This document shows positions 1 to 9,000 of a DNA stretch of 22,188 nucleotides, piece by piece. Origin of the DNA: JBFGFG01 sp041627475 (lineage in GTDB: Bacteria; Actinomycetota; Nitriliruptoria; Nitriliruptorales; Nitriliruptoraceae); contig JBFKQZ010000017.1 of NCBI GenBank assembly GCA_041627475.1, forward strand, positions 1 through 22,188. The letters are read 5' to 3'. Under the pieces are notes generated by a model. It searched no databases. It worked only from the letters and a program-made list of their open reading frames with translations, and was not told the origin of the DNA. Numbering within the stretch: position 1 is the stretch's first letter; each line of letters opens with the position of its first letter. The position numbers and the translations under genes were made by a program.

Positions 1-353
1 ACCTCGACGGTCTCGTCGTCGTCCAGACGGCGTGGTGCGTCGCTGGGCGGCGGCCGGGTGTCGGCCAGCTCCCAGCCCATGGGCGGTCGCGTGCGGTCGG
101 CGTGGGCAGGGCACAGGTCGTAGGTCTGTGGCTCACCCTGGTCGAGCAGGTCGACCAACCGCGCGACGCGCTCGGCGTAGGAGAAGACCAGCGTGGCGGC
201 GGCCGGGGTGTCGCACCCCGGGCGCGAACAGGTGCGACCGGCCGCGCGCGCGATGGCGCGGACCTGGCCGCGGCCACGACGCCCGGCCGCGCCGCTGCCA
301 CCGCGCGCCGTCGGGCGCGCGGGGACGTGGACGTCGTGCTGTGTGGGCTCCAT
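1..353 (-). CDS. DUF3499 family zinc-ribbon-like protein (3' end cut by window edge)
   Basis: The reading frame from the ATG at 353 runs off the left edge without a stop, so only about 117 residues are visible. After a 40-residue Arg/Gly/Ala-rich N-terminus comes the family core: C42-SRPG-C47, a stretch resembling A-ATLVFSYAERVA, then YDLC81PAH84ADR and PPMGW. Cys42, Cys47, Cys81 and His84 look like four zinc ligands. The Asp/Glu-rich tail at the edge is also usual for the family. Function is unknown; DUF3499 genes in actinobacteria normally sit beside the small metallopeptidase found here on the opposite strand. The start is supported by a TACGGT -10 box exactly 7 nt upstream, implying leaderless translation, although known homologues begin nearer the first Cys. 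The family call is from recalled motif pattern, not a search. Confidence 0.82.
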   Translation of the reverse strand, partial: MEPTQHDVHVPARPTARGGSGAAGRRGRGQVRAIARAAGRTCSRPGCDTPAAATLVFSYAERVARLVDLLDQGEPQTYDLCPAHADRTRPPMGWELADTRPPPSDAPRRLDDDETVE

Positions 354-360
354 GCGGCGG

Positions 361-366
361 ACCGTA
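361..366 (-). promoter_or_regulatory. -10 box of a probable leaderless promoter for the DUF3499 gene
   Basis: On the minus strand the hexamer reads TACGGT (TAnnnT), followed by 7 nt and then the ATG at 353. This spacing puts the transcription start at or next to the start codon, the typical geometry of actinobacterial leaderless genes. No Shine-Dalgarno sequence is visible. No convincing -35 was recognised. Confidence 0.45.
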
Positions 367-420
367 GCCAGCGTCGCTGCCGGGACCGTGGAGGCGCGAC
401 GATCGGCGAGTGACGCCGAG

Positions 421-426
421 TAGCGT
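421..426 (+). promoter_or_regulatory. -10 box of a probable leaderless promoter for the metallopeptidase gene
   Basis: The hexamer TAGCGT is followed by 7 nt and then ATG at 434, the same geometry as the divergent gene on the other side of this 80-base gap. The gap between the two starts therefore seems to hold two back-to-back leaderless promoters. This also argues against the GTG at 410 as the start. Confidence 0.45.
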
Positions 427-433
427 CACGCGC

Positions 434-850
434 ATGCCACGCATGGACCGACACGGGCGGCACCGCCGCCGACCCGACGAGCCCCACCGTCGCCCGCCGC
501 AGGGCTGGCGGACCTCCAGCGCCGCGCGCTTCGACCGGATGGTCGACACGGCCATGACGCAGCTGCCCCCGTTCGTCCTGGAGCACCTCGAGAACGTCGC
601 GGTCGTGGTCGAGGAGGTCCCGCCGGGCGACGAGGTGCTGCTCGGGCTCTACGAGGGCGTGCCCCGCACCGAGCGCGACGGCTGGCTGCCGCCACTGCCG
701 GACCGGATCACCCTCTACCGCCGTCCCCTCGAGGCCCGGGCGCGGAGCCGCCCCGAGCTCGCCTGGCTGATCGCCGAGACGCTGGTCCACGAGGTGGCCC
801 ACCACGTCGGCATCGACGACGACCGCCTCGACGAGCTCGGCTGGGGCTGA
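434..850 (+). CDS. Small zincin-like metallopeptidase family protein (Rv3259-like, PF06262 type)
   Basis: Encodes about 138 residues. The C-terminus carries the family hallmark HEVAHHVGIDD (residues 119-129) followed by RLDELGW, an HExxHHxGxDD zinc-binding motif. Upstream are the usual core elements: a RFDRMVDTAM helix near 32-41, LENVAVVVEE near 52-61, LLGLYEGVPRTERD near 69-82, and PDRITLYRRPLE. Length and motif order match mycobacterial Rv3259 and relatives; the peptidase activity and substrate of this family are unproven. The first 25 residues are rich in Arg, His and Pro and not conserved. I chose ATG 434 because TAGCGT lies 7 nt upstream; ATG 443 and GTG 410 are alternatives. The gene is divergent from the DUF3499 gene and convergent with the DUF5719 gene, whose stop is 3 bases beyond. 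Confidence 0.88.
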   Translation: MPRMDRHGRHRRRPDEPHRRPPQGWRTSSAARFDRMVDTAMTQLPPFVLEHLENVAVVVEEVPPGDEVLLGLYEGVPRTERDGWLPPLPDRITLYRRPLEARARSRPELAWLIAETLVHEVAHHVGIDDDRLDELGWG

Positions 851-853
851 CCG

Positions 854-2425
854 TCACGGGGTGACGGGGGCGTCCTCGTCGGGGGCCGTGGCCGGGTCGG
901 GCGCGGGGGTCAGTGCGTCGACGTCGAGCGGGTGCAGCAGCGTCCGGTCGCGGACCACCGTCGGCGCGCGCACGGTGACCGTGGTCGGGAAGGGGCGGGC
1001 CGCCATGCTCACCAGGTCGAGCGGACCGTCGAGGGACGTGCCCACCAGCGTCGCCGCCACGGCCCCCTGCGTGGGCACCACGACGATCGCGTAGGCGCCC
1101 TCGAGCGGTAGGTCCTCGGCGAGCTGCACCTCGGTCGACGCACCAGCCGGCAGGACCAGCCCCGTCGCGACGAGTCGCGCCGTGGCCGGGTTGCGGCCGA
1201 CGACGCGGACGTCGACGGTGGCCGCCTCGTCACCGGGGTTGGCCAGCGCCAGCGTGCGCTCGCGGCCCTCCCCACCGACGGCGGACAGCGCGGCCTGCGG
1301 GCCACTGCTGGCCGGCAGCGCCTCGACGACGGTGACGCCGCTGCGCAGCGAGTCGTCCGGCACGGCCCGCAGGACGCCGGCGTTGGCGACGATCGGGACG
1401 CCCGGCGCCGAGCGCACGGTCACGGCCGCGGTCCCGACCTCCGCGAGCGCACCGCGCAGGTCGATGCGCTGGGTGCTGCCGGGCGGGAGGGTGAGACCCG
1501 AGTCCGGCGGGACGACGGGGCCGTCCGCGGTGTGCAGCACCAGGCGGACGTCGGTGGCGGCCTCGCCGGGGTTGGTCACCCAGACCCAGGCGGTCTCCTG
1601 GTCACTCGACCGGACCCACGGGATCGTCCACGCCTCGGCCGCTGCCGGGTGGGCCGCGACGAGCGACCGGCCGTCCACGCCGCCGACGGCAGCCTCGAGC
1701 GTCTGGACCACCTCCGCCACGACGCGACCCGCACGCGTGCGGACGATGACGCCGAGGTCGGGCTCCTCGGGCACGAACTGGTTGAGGTCGACGGTGACCT
1801 GTCCGTTCGCCTCGACGGCGAGGTTCGCCAGCCGCGTCGGCGCCACCGGCCCGTCCGGCGTGGTGAACGAGACGGACAGCGACGCCGAACCGGCCGTGGG
1901 GTTCGCCACGTGGAGCACGGCAGCTGCACCACCCGCGGTCGTCACCCCGGGGACGATCCACTCGGTGGCCGGACCGGCCGGGCACGGCCCCTCGACCGTC
2001 CCGGGCACGCGCTGGGTCTCGTCCACGCTCCAGCGACGAGCGAGCAGCAGCGGGGTCTGTTCCCAGCGGGCGGTCAGCGCCGCGGTGGTCCCGTCGCCGG
2101 TGACAGCCGTCGCCTCGGCACCGCCGTCCGTGGGCAGGACGCCGAGCACACGCCCGTCGCCGCCGCTCTCCAGCTGCAGGGTCGCACTGCCCTCGCCCGT
2201 CTCGTCGGGGAGCCAGGCGATCGACGACGCGGTGACGTCGGAGGCCTCGTCGAGCGCGAGCGCGGCACAGGTGGTCGAACCGGCGAGCAGCTCGACCTCA
2301 CGCTCCGCCGCGACGGTCGGGGCCACGGGTTCCACGAGCACGTCCGCGAGCAGGCCGAGCGCGACGACCGCGGCGACGACCGCGAGCACGATGGTGGCTG
2401 ATGGCTGCTGCGACCGGGACGTCAT
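854..2425 (-). CDS. Membrane-anchored DUF5719 family extracytoplasmic protein with three ~110-residue repeats
   Basis: 523 residues with an N-terminal hydrophobic segment (about 11-32) that should serve as signal anchor, leaving the rest outside the membrane. The body is Val/Ala/Thr-rich, predicted all-beta. It contains three similar modules, each with an Asn-Pro element preceded by alternating hydrophobics: VANPT at 173-177, VTNPG at 283-287 and LANPG at 394-398, a spacing of 110-111 residues. Two cysteines, 53 and 148, could form one disulfide. The acidic Pro-rich tail looks disordered. The ATG overlaps the TGA of the upstream glycosyltransferase as ATGA, so the two are probably translationally coupled; GGAGGG (2432-2437) lies 6 nt upstream of the start. 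Actinobacterial DUF5719 proteins commonly sit beside such a glycosyltransferase and whiB. A role in envelope glycan biology is inferred only from context. Confidence 0.8.
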   Translation of the reverse strand: MTSRSQQPSATIVLAVVAAVVALGLLADVLVEPVAPTVAAEREVELLAGSTTCAALALDEASDVTASSIAWLPDETGEGSATLQLESGGDGRVLGVLPTDGGAEATAVTGDGTTAALTARWEQTPLLLARRWSVDETQRVPGTVEGPCPAGPATEWIVPGVTTAGGAAAVLHVANPTAGSASLSVSFTTPDGPVAPTRLANLAVEANGQVTVDLNQFVPEEPDLGVIVRTRAGRVVAEVVQTLEAAVGGVDGRSLVAAHPAAAEAWTIPWVRSSDQETAWVWVTNPGEAATDVRLVLHTADGPVVPPDSGLTLPPGSTQRIDLRGALAEVGTAAVTVRSAPGVPIVANAGVLRAVPDDSLRSGVTVVEALPASSGPQAALSAVGGEGRERTLALANPGDEAATVDVRVVGRNPATARLVATGLVLPAGASTEVQLAEDLPLEGAYAIVVVPTQGAVAATLVGTSLDGPLDLVSMAARPFPTTVTVRAPTVVRDRTLLHPLDVDALTPAPDPATAPDEDAPVTP

Positions 2426-5400
2426 GACGCGCCCTCCACCGCACGGCGCCGCGCGAAGCCGGGCGCCCGCAGCGACAGTGAGAAGGCCAGCGCCACGACC
2501 AGTGCCTGCAGGCCCACCAGCACGCGTCGGCGCGTCTCGTGCACGTGCTCGACGGTCACGGCACCGGGGCCGAGCTCCCAGGTCACCAGACCGTCACGCA
2601 CCTGCGGCGCCACGACCGTCTCGTCCTGGACCACCTGCCACTCCGGCTCGGTCGGGCTCGGGTCGGCCAGCACGAGGACACCGCCGGCACCGTCGTGGTC
2701 GGCGAGCGGCACCGGGTCGGTGCCCGCAGGCAGCACGCCCTCCTCCGCCAGCGCGGCGGCCGCGGCGGCGTCGACGACGCTCCACCGGGGCAGCCAGGTG
2801 TTGACGCGCAGGACGAGGCCGTCGGCGACGGGCTGCTCGACCAGGTCCAGCTGCGACCGCAGGCGGGCGGTCAGCACCGGCGACGCACCGTCGTCCGGGA
2901 CGACGACGTAACGGACGCCGCGGCGTCCCAGCTGCGCGGCGCTGGCGGGGTCCTGCCCACGGGCCAGCGCGGCGACGGCCGCGCCGAGGTCACGCTCGAC
3001 CTCGTCGGCGACGACGTGCCCCCACGAGGCCATCGTCGGGCCGTCGGCGTCGGTCACCGACCACCGCACGTCGGTCCCGTCCGTGCCGGCGTCAGCGAGC
3101 ACCAGCACGCGGAAGGGACCCACTCCCTCGGCCTCGACCTCGGAGGCGAGGAAGGCCGGCAGCACGTCCGTCTCGGTGCGGTAGCCGTCCCACGCCGTCC
3201 GGCCCACGCCTGCGGCGGCGGCCACGACCCCGAGGACCACGAGCCCGGCCGCGAGCAGGGAGGCGACCTGGCGCCAGCCGAAACCGTGCTCGGCGAGCGC
3301 GTCCTCGGCGAACGTGAAGGCGAGTGCGAGCAGGCCGGCCGCGGCCAGCGCGGCCACGAGCAGCGGCGCACCGGGCCAGACGCCGGCCGGTCCCCCGCCG
3401 CGGAGCACGAGCCACGACAGCCCGACACCGGCGAGGTAGACCGCTGCGAGCCCGGCCGCGACCCCGACCCGCCGGGCCGACAGCGCGATGCCGAGCAGTG
3501 CCGCTGCGGCGAGGCCGAGCCCGACGAGCGGGCCGGGGAAGCCGACGAGGTCGGGTGTCAGCAGGAGCAGGCGCCAGAGCGTGGCCCCCTCGGCGACGGT
3601 GGCCGGCTCCCACGCCTGCCGCAGCTGCGGCAGCCAGGGGGCGAGGACGAGGCCTGCGCCGAGGAGCACGAACCCGAGACGACCCAGCCGCTCGGGCACG
3701 GCGCCGCTCGTGCCGAGCGCGACGCCGGCGGCGGCGACGACGGCGGCCACGAGCAGCAGCACGCCGGTGGCCGGCTCGAAGCCGATGGCGGCCGCACCGA
3801 CCAGTGCGGACGCGGCCACGGCGCGCCAGGCGCGGTCGGCCGGCACGTCGGGCATCGTCGCCCGGGCGACCGCGATGACGACCAGCGGCAGGGCGGCCGC
3901 GGCGAGCGCTGCGCCCACGCGCCCCGTGCGCAGCGCGGCGAGCATCGGTGGCGACAACGCGTACAGCGTCGCGCCCGCCACGCGGGGGAGCCGGCGGTCG
4001 GTCACGAGCCGTGCCGCCCGCAGGGTCGCAGCCCACGTGACCGGGACCAGCAGCAGCACCAGCAGCTTGGGAGCGGCCCAGGCGCTGCCGCCGGTGAGGA
4101 TGCTCGGGACCGTGAACAGCGTCTGCGCCGGGTCCGCGGCCACGACCGCCGGCAGGTCGCCGACCGTCCACGGCCGCACGTACCCGCGTGCGATGTCCCA
4201 CATCCCGCTCGGCCAGGGCGCGAGGCCGCCGCCGAGCAGCGGTTCGCGGTCGAGCAGCGGGAGCGCGACCACGGCCCCGAGGAGGGTGAGCAGCACCGCC
4301 GCGACACCGACCGGGCTGGTCCGCAGCGTCCGGCCGACGCGCTCGCCCCAGGTCGGCTCCGGGACGTCCGGTGCACCGTCGTCCTCCAGCAGCGCGATCT
4401 CGTCGGAGCCGCCGGACAGGAGCTCGCCGAGCGCCTCGCCGTACGCCCGCATGCGGGCAGTGACCTGGGCGAACAGCGGCGCGACCTCGCCGTCGGAGCG
4501 GACGCGCGTCGCCTGCACCCGGTGGCGCAGCCCCCAGGTCTCGCGCAGGTGCAGCAGGTTCCAGACCCACGCCCGCAGGGTCTGCCAGGCGTCCCCGAGG
4601 CGTCGCGTGGCGACGAACCCGAGGACCTTGGCGACGCCGACGACGAGGAACAGCGGCACGACGTAGAGCAGCCGCAGCGGCCCGTAGTTCTTCAGCAGCG
4701 TCGCCAGCGTGTTGCGCTCGGCGAAGTAGCGGGGACCGAGGAAGGCGGTCTGCCCGAGACGCCGGTAGGTGCTCGCCGACGCCTCGTGCACCGCGATGGC
4801 CTGCGGCACGACCTCGACGGACCAGCCACGCAGCCAGGCGCGCCAGCACAGGTCGAGGTCGTCACGGAAGAGGTGGTAGCGGTGGTCGAAGCGACCGAGC
4901 TGCTCGAAGCGGTCGCGGCGGACCAGCATCCCGGCGGTCGAGACGTACAGCGCCCGCGACTCGTGGTCGCGCTGTCCCTGGTCGAGCTCGTCGGGCTCGA
5001 CACCGGGGTCGGCACGGCCGGTGACGTCGACGCTCATGCCGACGGCCTGCAGCCGCCGCGGGTCGTCCCACTCCACGAGCTTGCAGCCGACGACCGCAAG
5101 CTCGTCGTCGCCCTGCATCGTGTCGACGAGCCGGGAGACGGCATCGGGGCGCAGCGCGAGGTCGTCGTGGACGAGCAGCACGTACTCCGGCCCGCGGGCC
5201 ACCTCGGCGTCGAGCGCCATGCCGACGGCACCACCGAAGCCGAGGTCGCGGTCGGCGACGAGGACGTTGTCGGGGCCGAGGTGCTCGAGCAGGATCGCCC
5301 GCGACGCGTCCGTCGAGCCGTTGTCGACACCGACGACGCGGATGTCGCCGTGGTCCTGTTCCGCCAGTGAGTCCAGCGTCCGCGACAGCGTGCTGGCACC

Positions 5401-5448
5401 GTCGGTCGCGACGACGACCGCCAGCACGCTCGGGCGGGTGTCGGACAC
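2422..5448 (-). CDS. Family-2 glycosyltransferase fused to a large multi-spanning membrane domain
   Basis: About 1008 residues from GTG 5448. The first ~240 residues are a GT-A fold: SVLAVVVATDG beta strand, DNGSTD (42-47), LGFGGAVG, VHDD (93-96, in the DXD position) and FRDDLDLCWR (194-203). Then follow roughly a dozen hydrophobic segments, a soluble extracytoplasmic-looking region (about 775-950) containing GVRYVVVPDD, and a final membrane helix before a basic tail. It should transfer a sugar from an activated donor to a membrane or lipid acceptor; donor and acceptor are unknown. Similar ~1000-residue proteins occur next to whiB and DUF5719 genes in other actinobacteria. Start choice: GTG 5448 has GAGG 7 nt upstream and lies directly before the GT domain. 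GTG 5514 would add 22 residues with atypical codons but sits closer to a TAGCGT -10 box at 5536-5541. Its stop overlaps the DUF5719 start. Confidence 0.87.
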   Translation of the reverse strand: MSDTRPSVLAVVVATDGASTLSRTLDSLAEQDHGDIRVVGVDNGSTDASRAILLEHLGPDNVLVADRDLGFGGAVGMALDAEVARGPEYVLLVHDDLALRPDAVSRLVDTMQGDDELAVVGCKLVEWDDPRRLQAVGMSVDVTGRADPGVEPDELDQGQRDHESRALYVSTAGMLVRRDRFEQLGRFDHRYHLFRDDLDLCWRAWLRGWSVEVVPQAIAVHEASASTYRRLGQTAFLGPRYFAERNTLATLLKNYGPLRLLYVVPLFLVVGVAKVLGFVATRRLGDAWQTLRAWVWNLLHLRETWGLRHRVQATRVRSDGEVAPLFAQVTARMRAYGEALGELLSGGSDEIALLEDDGAPDVPEPTWGERVGRTLRTSPVGVAAVLLTLLGAVVALPLLDREPLLGGGLAPWPSGMWDIARGYVRPWTVGDLPAVVAADPAQTLFTVPSILTGGSAWAAPKLLVLLLVPVTWAATLRAARLVTDRRLPRVAGATLYALSPPMLAALRTGRVGAALAAAALPLVVIAVARATMPDVPADRAWRAVAASALVGAAAIGFEPATGVLLLVAAVVAAAGVALGTSGAVPERLGRLGFVLLGAGLVLAPWLPQLRQAWEPATVAEGATLWRLLLLTPDLVGFPGPLVGLGLAAAALLGIALSARRVGVAAGLAAVYLAGVGLSWLVLRGGGPAGVWPGAPLLVAALAAAGLLALAFTFAEDALAEHGFGWRQVASLLAAGLVVLGVVAAAAGVGRTAWDGYRTETDVLPAFLASEVEAEGVGPFRVLVLADAGTDGTDVRWSVTDADGPTMASWGHVVADEVERDLGAAVAALARGQDPASAAQLGRRGVRYVVVPDDGASPVLTARLRSQLDLVEQPVADGLVLRVNTWLPRWSVVDAAAAAALAEEGVLPAGTDPVPLADHDGAGGVLVLADPSPTEPEWQVVQDETVVAPQVRDGLVTWELGPGAVTVEHVHETRRRVLVGLQALVVALAFSLSLRAPGFARRRAVEGAS

Positions 5449-5535
5449 GGCGGGACCTCGGGGCTGGGCGGCACGACCGGTGACGTCGTCCACGCCCCCA
5501 GACGGGGTGGTCACGTCACCGTGGCGGGCGAGGGC

Positions 5536-5541
5536 ACGCTA
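5536..5541 (-). promoter_or_regulatory. Possible -10 box (TAGCGT) in the whiB-glycosyltransferase gap
   Basis: Read on the minus strand, GGTAGCGTG contains a TAnnnT hexamer in the short gap between the whiB stop and the glycosyltransferase. It would start a transcript around 5529, giving the glycosyltransferase/DUF5719 pair its own promoter besides read-through from whiB. No -35 is evident. Confidence 0.3.
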
Positions 5542-5574
5542 CCAGTGGTCGCGTGGCAGCCCCACCCGAGCGGC

Positions 5575-5850
5575 TCAGCCGCGCAGGCGGCGGACGCGAC
5601 GTCGCTCACGTTCGGAGAGGCCGCCCCAGATCCCGAAGCGCTCGTCGTTCCCGAGCGCGTACTCCAGACACGGCTCGGCGACCGGGCAGTCGGCGCAGAT
5701 GCGCTTGGCCTCCCGCGTCGACCCGCCCTTCTCCGGGAAGAACGCGTCCGGGTCCGCGTCGAGACAACGGGCGTCGACCATCCACGTGCGTTCCTCGACG
5801 TCACCGAAGGCTGACGCGAGGTCCTTGCTGGTCCCGATGGTGGCTGCCAC
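5575..5850 (-). CDS. whiB: WhiB-family [4Fe-4S] transcriptional regulator (WhiB2/WhiB-like)
   Basis: 91 residues with the complete Wbl signature: four cysteines C29, C52, C55 and C61 (the last three as C-x2-C-x5-C) to ligate a [4Fe-4S] cluster, then the GIWGG turn (73-77) and a basic C-terminal helix RERRRVRRLRG for DNA contact. The FFPEKG element (37-42) is also typical. WhiB proteins bind the primary sigma factor and co-activate promoters, often for septation and envelope genes. Position next to the metallopeptidase/DUF3499 pair and F420 genes matches that of mycobacterial whiB2. The GTG start at 5850 is fixed by GAGGAG 6 nt upstream. It precedes the glycosyltransferase on the same strand by 60 bases or more. 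Confidence 0.93.
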   Translation of the reverse strand: MAATIGTSKDLASAFGDVEERTWMVDARCLDADPDAFFPEKGGSTREAKRICADCPVAEPCLEYALGNDERFGIWGGLSERERRRVRRLRG

Positions 5851-5856
5851 GGCGTG

Positions 5857-5862
5857 CTCCTC
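5857..5862 (-). promoter_or_regulatory. Ribosome binding site of whiB
   Basis: GAGGAG on the minus strand, 6 nt before the GTG at 5850. It decides the start codon, since no ATG is available near the conserved region. Confidence 0.7.
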
Positions 5863-6038
5863 GTCTCACGACCCGGTTGCGGGCCTGCTCGCTCGTGGTC
5901 CCAGGGTCCCCACGCCCGTGGAACTACACACCTGGAAGTCAACGGTTTCCGACGCCATCCGTCAAGCGGTGGGCAGACCAACGTCACATCGGGCGCTCCC
6001 CGCGCACCGTGTCGTCCCACCGCGCGCGGCCGGCACGC
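5863..6038. other. Upstream region of whiB / downstream region of the coiled-coil gene
   Basis: This is most of the longest non-coding stretch in the window. It is less GC-rich in its middle part (about 5921-5970) than its surroundings, as expected for a promoter region. On the minus strand two TTGAC elements lie 23 bases apart (5961-5965 and 5938-5942), but neither has a convincing TAnnnT at 16-18 nt. GGAAA (5946-5950) followed 18 nt later by GTA is a loose match to the GGAAT-N18-GTT pattern of SigR/SigH-type promoters. I cannot assign a promoter or terminator firmly; no strong hairpin follows the stop at 6039. Confidence 0.3.
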
Positions 6039-9000
6039 TCAGCGGTCGGCTGCCGCCGCGATGCGCTCGGCGATCGTCCGGCCGACACCCGCCACCTCGG
6101 CGATCTCGTCGATCGGGGCCGCGCGCAGCGCCCGGACGCTGCCGTACTCCGCCAGCAGCCGCTCCTGCCGGGTGCGGCCGACGCCGTCGACGTCGGCGAG
6201 CACGGCTCGCAGGGCCGCGCGCCCGTCGGGGCGTCGCACGACCCGGACGGGCTCGTCGGCCCGGCGGACGGCGGGTCGTCGCACGACCGCGCGACACGAC
6301 GCGGCCTCGGCCGGTGCGCTCGCACGGTCCCGCAGCGCCGCCTCGAGGTCATCGATGCGGGCGAGCTGTTCCTCGGCACGCGCGACGACCCGCTGCAGCT
6401 CCTCGACAGCACCCTGCACTCGGGCGACCTCGACGCCGGTCAGGTCGGCGAGGTCGCGACTGCGCGCGTCGACGAGGTCATCGAGCGCGGCCGTGCCGAC
6501 GTCCAGCGCGGCCCGGAGCTCGTCGACGGTCCGGTCGACCGTCGCCTCGAGCCGTGCGACGCGGTCGTCGGAGCGGGCCGACTCAGCCTCGATCTCCTCC
6601 GTGACGCGCCGACGGACGGCGTCCGACTCGTCCACGACCTGGCGCACGACCTGGTCGGTGAGCTCGGCGAACGCGGTGCGGGACTCCTCCAGCGAGGCGA
6701 CCTCGGCGGCCACCTGCTGGACCAGCCGGTCGGCGACGCCGCGCACGGCGGCGACCTCGTCGGCGACGGCCGCGGCCGCGCCCTCGACGTCGTCGGTCCG
6801 GGCGACGAGCCGTGCCACCTCTGCCTCGACGGCGGCAGCACCCTGGTCGGACGCGTCGGCGGCCGCACGCAGCCCCTCGCCGACGTCCGCCAGTCGTGTC
6901 GCCTCGTCACGCAGGCCCGCGCCCTCCTCGCGCAGGGCCGCCCGCGCCTCGTCGAGCAGGGTCGCCAGCGCATCGGCGCGACGACGGAGGTCGCCAGCAG
7001 CCGTTTCGACCGCCGCACGGGTCTGGTCGTCCAGCTGGAGCCGTGCCTCGGCGAGGAGGTCGTCGAGCATCGCGCCACTGCGGTCGGTCGCGGCGGCCAC
7101 GAGCCCCTCGAGGGCGGCCGTCGTCGCGGCCTCGAACGTGGCCACGCGCTCCCCCGTCGACGTCCGCAGCTCCGACGTCGCGGCATCGACGTGTGCACCG
7201 ACGGTGTCCTGCAGACGGGCGACCGCGCGGTCGACCTCGTCCAGCAGCGACTGGCGGGCCGCGGTCACGGCGTTGGTCACGTGCTGCTGGCCGTCCGCGA
7301 GCAGGCGTGCGACGTCCTCCTGCTGCGACGCGACGACACGGTCCACGAGCGCTCGCAGCTCCTCGTTGTCGGCGCGCAGGAGGTCGCCCAGGTCCGCGGC
7401 CGCGGTGAGGGCGGCCTCCCGCTGCGCGACGAGCTGCTGCGCGAGGTCCTCGCGCGCCGCGGCGGTGAGCTCCTCGAGGCGCTCGGCCTGACTGCCGACG
7501 TCGGCGACGGCCGCCGCCAGGTGCTCGGCGTGCTCGTCGATCCGACCGCGCGCGTCGGTGACGGCGCGCTCGATGCGCTCGCTGTTGTGGTCGAGCAGCT
7601 CGGCGTGGGCACCGAGCCGGTCGCGCAGGACCGTCGCCTGCTCCTCACCTGCAGCAGCCAGCTCGTCTGCCCGCTCCGCGAGGCGGCGCCGGTCCTCGGC
7701 GTCCTCGTCGAGGGCCGCCCGGAGCTGGGCGGTGAGGTCCTCCAGCAGCGCGCGGGTCGACGAGGACTCACGCTCCGTCGCGTCGTGGATGGCCGCACTG
7801 GCGACGGCGAGCGCGTTGCGGACCTCGCCGGCCTCCTCGGCCATCGTGCTGCGCAGCTGCTGCTCGACGTGCTGGGCCGACGTGTCCACCGACGTCCGGT
7901 GCTCGTCGAGCGCCGTGGCCAGCCGCTCCCGCGTCGACTCCAGGAGTTCGCGCAGTCCGGCGACGGTCTCGCTGGCCGCGCTGTCGACGGCCGACGCGTG
8001 CTCCGCCGCAGTCGCCTCGACCGCCGACGCGTGCTGCCGCGCCGTCTCGTCGAGCGCGTCGCGGGCTTCGGCGAGGCGTTGTTCGAGCCCGGCGACGAGC
8101 TCGCGCAGCGTCGCCTCGGAGGCAGTGGACGTCGCCTGCAGTCGCTCGTCGACGTCGCGGCCGAGCGCACCGAGCTGGGACGTGATGTCGGCGGTCGCGC
8201 CGTCCGTGACGGCCGCGATCCGCTCCTGGCCGAGCTCGAGGCTCGTCGCCAGCCGCTCCTGGCCGCTGAGCAGGGACTCGTCGAGCCCCGTGCGGGCTGC
8301 CGCCAGCTCGTCGCGCAGCTCGGTCGCGAGGTCGGTGAGGGTCGTCCGCAGCCGGTCGTCGGACGACGTGACCGCCTCGGTCAGCTCGTCCCGCAGGCTG
8401 CTGAGCGCCTGCTCGAGGCGGCTCGTGTCCTCCTGGGCGCGGGCGCGCAGCGCCGTGTCGAGCTCCTCCAGGGTGCTCGCGACCTCGTGGCCTCGTGCGG
8501 TGAGCCGCGACTCGATCGCGGCGAGCTGGGTCTGCAGGTGCTCCGCGTCCTCTGCAGTCGTCGCGCGCAGGGCGGCGTCGAGCTCTCCGAGCGTCCCCCG
8601 GACGGCCTCGTCCAGCTCGGACAGGTGGGCCCGCAGGGCCTCGGCGTCGCCGGCGGCCCGCTCCCGGAGGCCGGCGTCGAGCTGCTCGACGCGCTGCTCG
8701 AGCTCGCCCGCCACCTCGGCGGTCCGGGCCCGTAGCGCTGCGTCGAGCTCGTCGAGGGTGGTCTGCTTCGCGGCGGCGTCCTCGTCGACGCGCGCACGCA
8801 GGTCCGCGGCAAGGCTCGCGACGGCATCGCGCACCTGCCCCGCCTCCTCGTCGACCCGACCGGCGAGGCTCGCGGCCAGCTCGTCCAGCGTGGTCCGCAG
8901 CTGCGCGGTGGTCGTCTCGGTGCGATCGTCGAGCGTGGCTGCCAGGTCGTCGAGCGTGGTCCGCAGCTGCGCGGCGGTCGACTCGGTGCGATCGTCGAGC

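Noticed and set aside
2539..5370. A 943-codon plus-strand open frame opposite the glycosyltransferase
   Set aside because: His/Arg/Gly/Gln-rich translation without domains; it is the shadow of the minus-strand GT2 gene.
5921..5970. Two TTGAC elements upstream of whiB as -35 boxes
   Set aside because: Neither has a TAnnnT hexamer at the expected 16-18 nt, so I did not call a promoter.
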